Shown piece after piece: positions 8,178-12,201 of a stretch of DNA of 12,201 nt. Every line of letters begins with the position of its first letter. The stretch's first letter is position 1. Below the pieces are notes generated by a model. It was not told where the DNA came from, did no database searches, and was given only the letters and a program-made list of their open reading frames with translations. This stretch comes from Acidobacteriaceae bacterium (GTDB lineage Bacteria; Acidobacteriota; Terriglobia; Terriglobales; Acidobacteriaceae). The position numbers and the translations under genes were made by a program. The stretch covers positions 1-12,201 of the forward strand of contig JASHVU010000123.1 of the NCBI GenBank assembly GCA_030044455.1. Reading direction: 5' to 3'.

Positions 8178-11100
8178 GCGCTCTCCGTGCCCGGCTGCGG
8201 TGTCCCCTTCATCTGGCCGCCGGATGGTTTGCGCCCGGTGATTCGCAGTGCCAGGCGATCGAAGAAGACGTAAATCACCGGCGTAGTGTAGAGTGTCAGG
8301 ATCTGGCTCAACAGCAAACCGCCAACCATGGCGATGCCCAGCGGCCGACGCAACTCCGAGCCGTATCCTGTACCTGCGGCCAGCGGAATGCCGCCCAGCA
8401 ACGCGGCCATGGTGGTCATCATAATGGGCCTGAAGCGCAGCAGGCTGGCCTCGAAGATGGCTTCGGTGGAGTCCTTGCCGTGTTCGCGCTCGGCCTCAAG
8501 CGCAAAGTCCACAATCATGATGCCGTTCTTCTTCACAATTCCGATCAGCAGGATGATGCCGATGATGGCAACCACGCTCAAATCCTGCCGGAACAGCATC
8601 AGCGCCAGCAGTGCGCCCACTCCGGCCGAAGGCAATGTGGAAAGAATGGTGATGGGGTGAATGAAGCTCTCATACAGTACGCCGAGCACGATGTAGACCG
8701 TGACCAGCGCAGCCAGAATCAGCAATGCTTCGTTTGAAAGGGAGTTGTGAAACGATGCCGCGGTACCTTGAAAATCAGCCTGAAGCGAGGGAGGGAAGTG
8801 AAGGCCTTGGGCCACGTCATCAATCTTTGAGATGGCCGTTCCCAGAGATGCATTCGATGCCAGGTTGAATGAAACCGTGACCGACGGGAACTGTCCCTGG
8901 TGGTTAATTGAGAGAGCCTCGGTGGTCTGCGTCGCTCGGGTGAAGGCGTTCAGCGGGATCGCATTCGCTCCTACTGAGGCGACGGCTGTATTGGCCGACG
9001 CTCCTGCCGTCGTGCCGGCCAGCACGGTGGATGACGGGTTGACGACCCCCGAAGAAGGCGTGTATTTGACCGAGGTTGTAAGCGCGTTGGAACCCGCTGC
9101 GGCCGAAGAGGAAGTGGAAAATGAGTTCACCGCGCTCGCACCGCTGGCGCCCGTTGAAGCGCTCGACTGAATGTAGAGATCGCCCAGATTGTTGGGATTC
9201 TGCTGCCACTGCGGAGCGGTCTCAAGAACCACGTGATACTGGTTGAGCTGCGTGTAGAGCGTGTTGATCTCGCGCTGGCCATAGGCATCGTACAGCGTAC
9301 TGTCAATGGTGGTTGGCGCAATGCCCAGCCGCGAGGCGGTTACGCGATCGATCTCAAGCTGCACGGCCTTGGCGCCGGTTTGCTGGTCGGTGGCCACGTC
9401 TTCGAGCTGGGGCAGCTTCTTGAGTTGCGTCACAAACTTGTTGGTCCACTCATTCAACTCGTCGGTGTCGGGATCTTCAAGCGTGTATTGGTACTGCGTG
9501 CGGCTCACTCGGTCGTCCACCGTGATGTCCTGCACCGGTTGCATGTAGAGATGAATTCCCCGCACCTGAGCCAGGCTGGTTTGCAGCCGCCTGATCACGT
9601 CGGAAGCGCTCACATGACGCCGCTCATCGAGCGGCCTAAGGTTAATCGAGAAGCGGCCGCTGTTGAGCGTGGTGTTGATGCCGTCTGCGCCGATAAAAGA
9701 TGAGAGGCTTTCAACCGCCGGATCCTGGAGAATGATTTTTGCAAGCTCTTTCTGCTTCTCAGCCATGCCCGCGAATGAGATCGATTGGCTGGCCTGCGAA
9801 ATGCCCTGAATCACACCCGTATCCTGCACCGGAAAGAAGCCCTTGGGAATGACGATGTAGAGAAAGACGGTAAGAACCAGTGTGGCCGCGGCCACCAATA
9901 AAGTAATCGTCTGGTAGCGCAGCACCACCCGCAGAGTGCGGCCATAGAACGCAATCATGCGGTCGAACACGCCTTCAGACCAGCGGTAGAATCGGGTCTG
10001 TTTCTCCTCGGCGTCGTGGCGCAGAATCCGCGAGCACATCATGGGTGTGAGCGTCAGCGAAACCACTGCTGAAATCAAGATAGTCACTGCCAGCGTAACG
10101 GCAAACTCACGAAACAGGCGTCCGACCACGTCGCTCATAAACAAGAGCGGAATGAGCACGGCGATCAGCGACACCGTCAGCGAAATGATGGTGAATCCGA
10201 TCTGCTCCGCGCCGGTCAATGCGGCCTCGATCGGCTTCATGCCTTCCTCGAGAAATCGGCTGACGTTTTCGATCATCACGATCGCGTCGTCAACTACAAA
10301 GCCGGTGGAAATGGTGAGCGCCATCAGCGACAGGTTGTCGAGCGAGTAGCCCAGCAGATACATCACCGCAAAGGTGCCAATCAACGAAAGCGGCACAGCG
10401 ACAAATGGGATGACGGTGGCGCGAATGCTGCGCAGAAAAAGAAAGATAACCACCATCACCAGGGCGATGCTCAGCCCCAGTTCAAATTCCACGTCGTCTA
10501 CCGAGGCGTTGATGCTGGTAGTCATATCCGTAAGTGGCGTGACCTTGATCGAAGCGGGAAGATTCGCTTCAAGCTGCGGCAGCACTTTTTGGATGGCGTT
10601 GACCACCTTGATCGTATTGGCGCCCGGTTGCCGCTGGATATTGAGAATCACCGCCGGCGTCATGTTCATCCATGCCGCCTGTTTTGTGTTCTCGACTCCA
10701 TTTACAACGTTGGCTACATCCTTGACCAGGACCGGAGCGCCATTGGAATAAGAAATCACAACGTTCTTGTAATCGTCGGCCTCGGTGATCTGATCGTTGG
10801 CGTCGATCTGGAAGTCCTGGCGCGGCCCGTCGAAATTGCCCTTCGCGGAGTTGACGCTCGCCTGCACCAGGGCCGTGCGCACGTCCTCCATGTTCAGGCC
10901 ATAGGAGGAAAGCTGGACCGGGTTCACCTGGATGCGCGTTGCCGGCTTTTGCCCGCCGCTGATGCTCACCAGACCCACGCCGGCCAACTGCGAGAGCCGC
11001 GGCGCAAGACGCGTATCCACCATGTCTTCAACCTCTGAAAGCGGCATGCTGTCAGACGTGACGGCCATGGTGAGGATGGGCGCGTCGGCGGGATTGGTCT

Positions 11101-11491
11101 TGTTGTAGACCGGCGGCACCGGCAGGTCGGAAGGCAGGAACGACTGGCCCGCGTTGATCGCCGACTGCACTTCCTCCTCGGCAATATCCAGCCCCAGCGA
11201 CAGGCTGAACTGCAACACGATGACCGATACGCCCCCGGCGCTCGTCGAGGTCATCTGGCTCAGCCCCTGCATCTCTCCAAACTGGCGTTCCAGCGGCGCC
11301 GTCACCGTGGTCGCCATCACGTCGGGACTCGCGCCGGGATAGAAAGTCAGCACCTGAATGGTCGGATAGTCAACTTCGGGCAGCGCCGAGATCGGCAACT
11401 GAGTGTAAGCGACAATTCCCACCAGCAGGATTGCGGCCATTAATAGCGAAGTTGCAACCGGCCGCAAAATAAATGGGCGCGACGGACTCAT
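8174..11491 (-). CDS. mdtB: RND efflux pump subunit, MdtB-like
   Basis: This 1105-residue inner-membrane protein is the second RND subunit. It follows E. coli MdtB closely at the N terminus: [17 protein letters not shown] at 10-26, [12 protein letters not shown] at 36-47, YPGASPDVM at 51-59 and [17 protein letters not shown] at 64-80. Proton-relay residues are Asp401-Asp402 ([10 protein letters not shown]), Lys988 ([10 protein letters not shown]) and Arg1019 (LLRFRP). Later family segments are also present: [23 protein letters not shown] at about 935-957 and [13 protein letters not shown] at 1046-1058. The protein is about 65 residues longer than E. coli MdtB, mostly because of a Ser/Ala/Thr/Gly-rich insert at 776-842 in the second periplasmic loop. 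The start ATG overlaps the adaptor's TGA as ATGA, and GAGGAAG lies seven bases upstream inside the adaptor gene. It precedes the mdtC-like gene, the same order as in E. coli mdtABC. Confidence 0.94.
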   Translation of the reverse strand: MSPSRPFILRPVATSLLMAAILLVGIVAYTQLPISALPEVDYPTIQVLTFYPGASPDVMATTVTAPLERQFGEMQGLSQMTSTSAGGVSVIVLQFSLSLGLDIAEEEVQSAINAGQSFLPSDLPVPPVYNKTNPADAPILTMAVTSDSMPLSEVEDMVDTRLAPRLSQLAGVGLVSISGGQKPATRIQVNPVQLSSYGLNMEDVRTALVQASVNSAKGNFDGPRQDFQIDANDQITEADDYKNVVISYSNGAPVLVKDVANVVNGVENTKQAAWMNMTPAVILNIQRQPGANTIKVVNAIQKVLPQLEANLPASIKVTPLTDMTTSINASVDDVEFELGLSIALVMVVIFLFLRSIRATVIPFVAVPLSLIGTFAVMYLLGYSLDNLSLMALTISTGFVVDDAIVMIENVSRFLEEGMKPIEAALTGAEQIGFTIISLTVSLIAVLIPLLFMSDVVGRLFREFAVTLAVTILISAVVSLTLTPMMCSRILRHDAEEKQTRFYRWSEGVFDRMIAFYGRTLRVVLRYQTITLLVAAATLVLTVFLYIVIPKGFFPVQDTGVIQGISQASQSISFAGMAEKQKELAKIILQDPAVESLSSFIGADGINTTLNSGRFSINLRPLDERRHVSASDVIRRLQTSLAQVRGIHLYMQPVQDITVDDRVSRTQYQYTLEDPDTDELNEWTNKFVTQLKKLPQLEDVATDQQTGAKAVQLEIDRVTASRLGIAPTTIDSTLYDAYGQREINTLYTQLNQYHVVLETAPQWQQNPNNLGDLYIQSSASTGASGASAVNSFSTSSSAAAGSNALTTSVKYTPSSGVVNPSSTVLAGTTAGASANTAVASVGANAIPLNAFTRATQTTEALSINHQGQFPSVTVSFNLASNASLGTAISKIDDVAQGLHFPPSLQADFQGTAASFHNSLSNEALLILAALVTVYIVLGVLYESFIHPITILSTLPSAGVGALLALMLFRQDLSVVAIIGIILLIGIVKKNGIMIVDFALEAEREHGKDSTEAIFEASLLRFRPIMMTTMAALLGGIPLAAGTGYGSELRRPLGIAMVGGLLLSQILTLYTTPVIYVFFDRLALRITGRKPSGGQMKGTPQPGTESA
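8966..9166 (-). other. Low-complexity insert in the MdtB-like pump
   Basis: These codons specify residues 776-842, about 67 residues made up almost entirely of Ser, Ala, Thr, Gly, Val and Asn, starting after DLYIQ and ending before NAIPLNAF. Compared with my memory of E. coli MdtB, where the strands before and after are joined by only a few residues, this is an insertion into a periplasmic hairpin of the docking/porter region. The reading frame is undisturbed. Confidence 0.65.
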
Positions 11492-12201
11492 GGAGCTTCT
11501 TCCTCGGTCGTGCCGGTCGTGGGCAGCGCCACTTTGGATTGATACACCTGAGCGCCGTCAACGAGTTTCTGGAAGCTGCTGTCCGCCACCACCGCGCCCG
11601 GCTCGATTCCCTTGTTGATGACTGTGTTCCCGTTGTCTGAGAGCCCCACCTTAACGTTCGTCATCACCGCCTTGGCTCCCTTGGGCGCATTGGGGTTCTG
11701 AATGAGGTACACGAAATCGGTGGCGCCGTTATGCTGCACCGCCGACGAAGCTACCAGCGTCTGGTTGTTAAGAGTTTTTACCAGCAGGCGCGTATTCACA
11801 AACTGGTTGCCGAAGAGGAATCCCTTGGAGTTGGCAAACGATGCGCGCAGCTTCACCGTTCCTGTCGTGGTGTCGATCAGGTTGTCGACCGTGAGCAGCT
11901 TGCCGGTATCGAGTAGTTTTTGCTGGGTGCGGTCATAGGCTGTAACGGTGAGCGCTTTGCCCCCGTGCATCTGCTCAAGCACCTGCGGAAGGCTGTCTTC
12001 AGGCAAGGTAAAGATCACGGTGATTGGCGAAGTTTGTGTCACCACAACCAGAGGCGTTGTGGTTGAGTTTGCGGTCACCAGGTTGCCGGGATCCACGATG
12101 CGCAGGCCCACGCGGCCATCAATCGGCGAAGTCAAGTGGCAGTATGCAACCTGCACCTGGTCGTACTTCACCGTGCCCTCGTCGTTCTTCACCGTGCCCT
12201 G
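11488..12201 (-). CDS. mdtA: Periplasmic adaptor (membrane fusion protein), MdtA-like, 5' end missing
   Basis: The frame is open from the right edge to TGA 11490-11488, giving 237 residues; the N-terminal part (signal peptide, first lipoyl half, most of the hairpin) lies outside the window. An internal GTG at 12192 could be taken for a start, but in-frame codons continue to the edge and the protein begins inside the helical hairpin, so the gene is cut and not short. Visible parts are the hairpin end ([14 protein letters not shown]), the returning lipoyl half ([12 protein letters not shown]), the beta-barrel domain ([38 protein letters not shown]-like segment, [12 protein letters not shown]) and the membrane-proximal C-terminal domain. 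These blocks match E. coli MdtA in order and spacing. The protein should link the RND pair to the outer-membrane channel. The last bases overlap the mdtB-like start as ATGA. Any regulator or promoter of the operon lies beyond the edge. Confidence 0.93.
   Translation of the reverse strand, partial: QGTVKNDEGTVKYDQVQVAYCHLTSPIDGRVGLRIVDPGNLVTANSTTTPLVVVTQTSPITVIFTLPEDSLPQVLEQMHGGKALTVTAYDRTQQKLLDTGKLLTVDNLIDTTTGTVKLRASFANSKGFLFGNQFVNTRLLVKTLNNQTLVASSAVQHNGATDFVYLIQNPNAPKGAKAVMTNVKVGLSDNGNTVINKGIEPGAVVADSSFQKLVDGAQVYQSKVALPTTGTTEEEAP
12166..12198 (-). repeat. 21-base direct repeat in the adaptor hairpin
   Basis: On the minus strand the 12-mer GGCACGGTGAAG occurs at 12198-12187 and again at 12177-12166, with a period of 21 bases, or exactly seven codons. 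The protein reads GTVKNDE then GTVKYDQ, a heptad step as expected in a coiled-coil hairpin. More copies could lie beyond the edge. Confidence 0.7.

Noticed and set aside
5001..11491. The two adjacent RND genes as a recent tandem duplication
   Set aside because: Their N-terminal motifs match different E. coli subunits (MdtC versus MdtB), which points to an old pair and not a local copy.
11488..12192. Adaptor protein taken as complete from GTG 12192
   Set aside because: The frame continues to the edge and the protein would begin in the middle of the hairpin without a signal peptide, so it is a truncated gene and not a short one.

Overview
The window is a GC-rich bacterial segment with dense coding and tightly packed genes. 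Protein style (Slt70-like transglycosylase with a basic linker, a small CxxC/CGGD protein, MdtABC-type efflux with a NodT-family outer-membrane partner) fits a diderm soil bacterium, and I lean towards Acidobacteriota. That placement is recognition from memory, not a computed result. Signal peptide, lipobox and a complete three-part envelope pump show directly that the host has an outer membrane.

Layout. Positions 1-138 (minus strand) hold the 5' end of a small unrecognised gene with a strong ribosome binding site and a candidate promoter. A 281-base divergent intergenic region follows. Positions 420-2855 (plus) encode a secreted lytic transglycosylase of the Slt type. A 296-base intergenic stretch with three inverted repeats leads to a small putative zinc-ribbon gene at 3152-3415 (plus). 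From 3459 to the right edge everything is on the minus strand and forms one operon, read from right to left: membrane fusion protein (mdtA-like, 5' end cut off), RND pump subunit 1 (mdtB-like), RND pump subunit 2 (mdtC-like), and a NodT/OprM-family outer-membrane lipoprotein. The first three genes overlap by ATGA and the fourth follows after 18 bases, so coupled translation is likely.

How the genes work together. The four operon products should build a proton-driven exporter crossing both membranes: two different inner-membrane RND subunits, a periplasmic adaptor and the outer-membrane channel. Both RND subunits keep the Asp-Asp, Lys and Arg residues of the proton relay. The transglycosylase acts separately on peptidoglycan. 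The zinc-ribbon gene converges on the efflux operon with only 43 bases between the stop codons.

I see no phage genes, transposon, CRISPR array, tRNA or rRNA, and no sign of a new multi-gene system. The most unusual features are sequence details: a roughly 67-residue low-complexity insert in the MdtB-like pump, a Cys-x6-Cys insert in the MdtC-like pump, a 21-base heptad repeat at the cut end of the adaptor gene, and paired palindromes before the zinc-ribbon gene.
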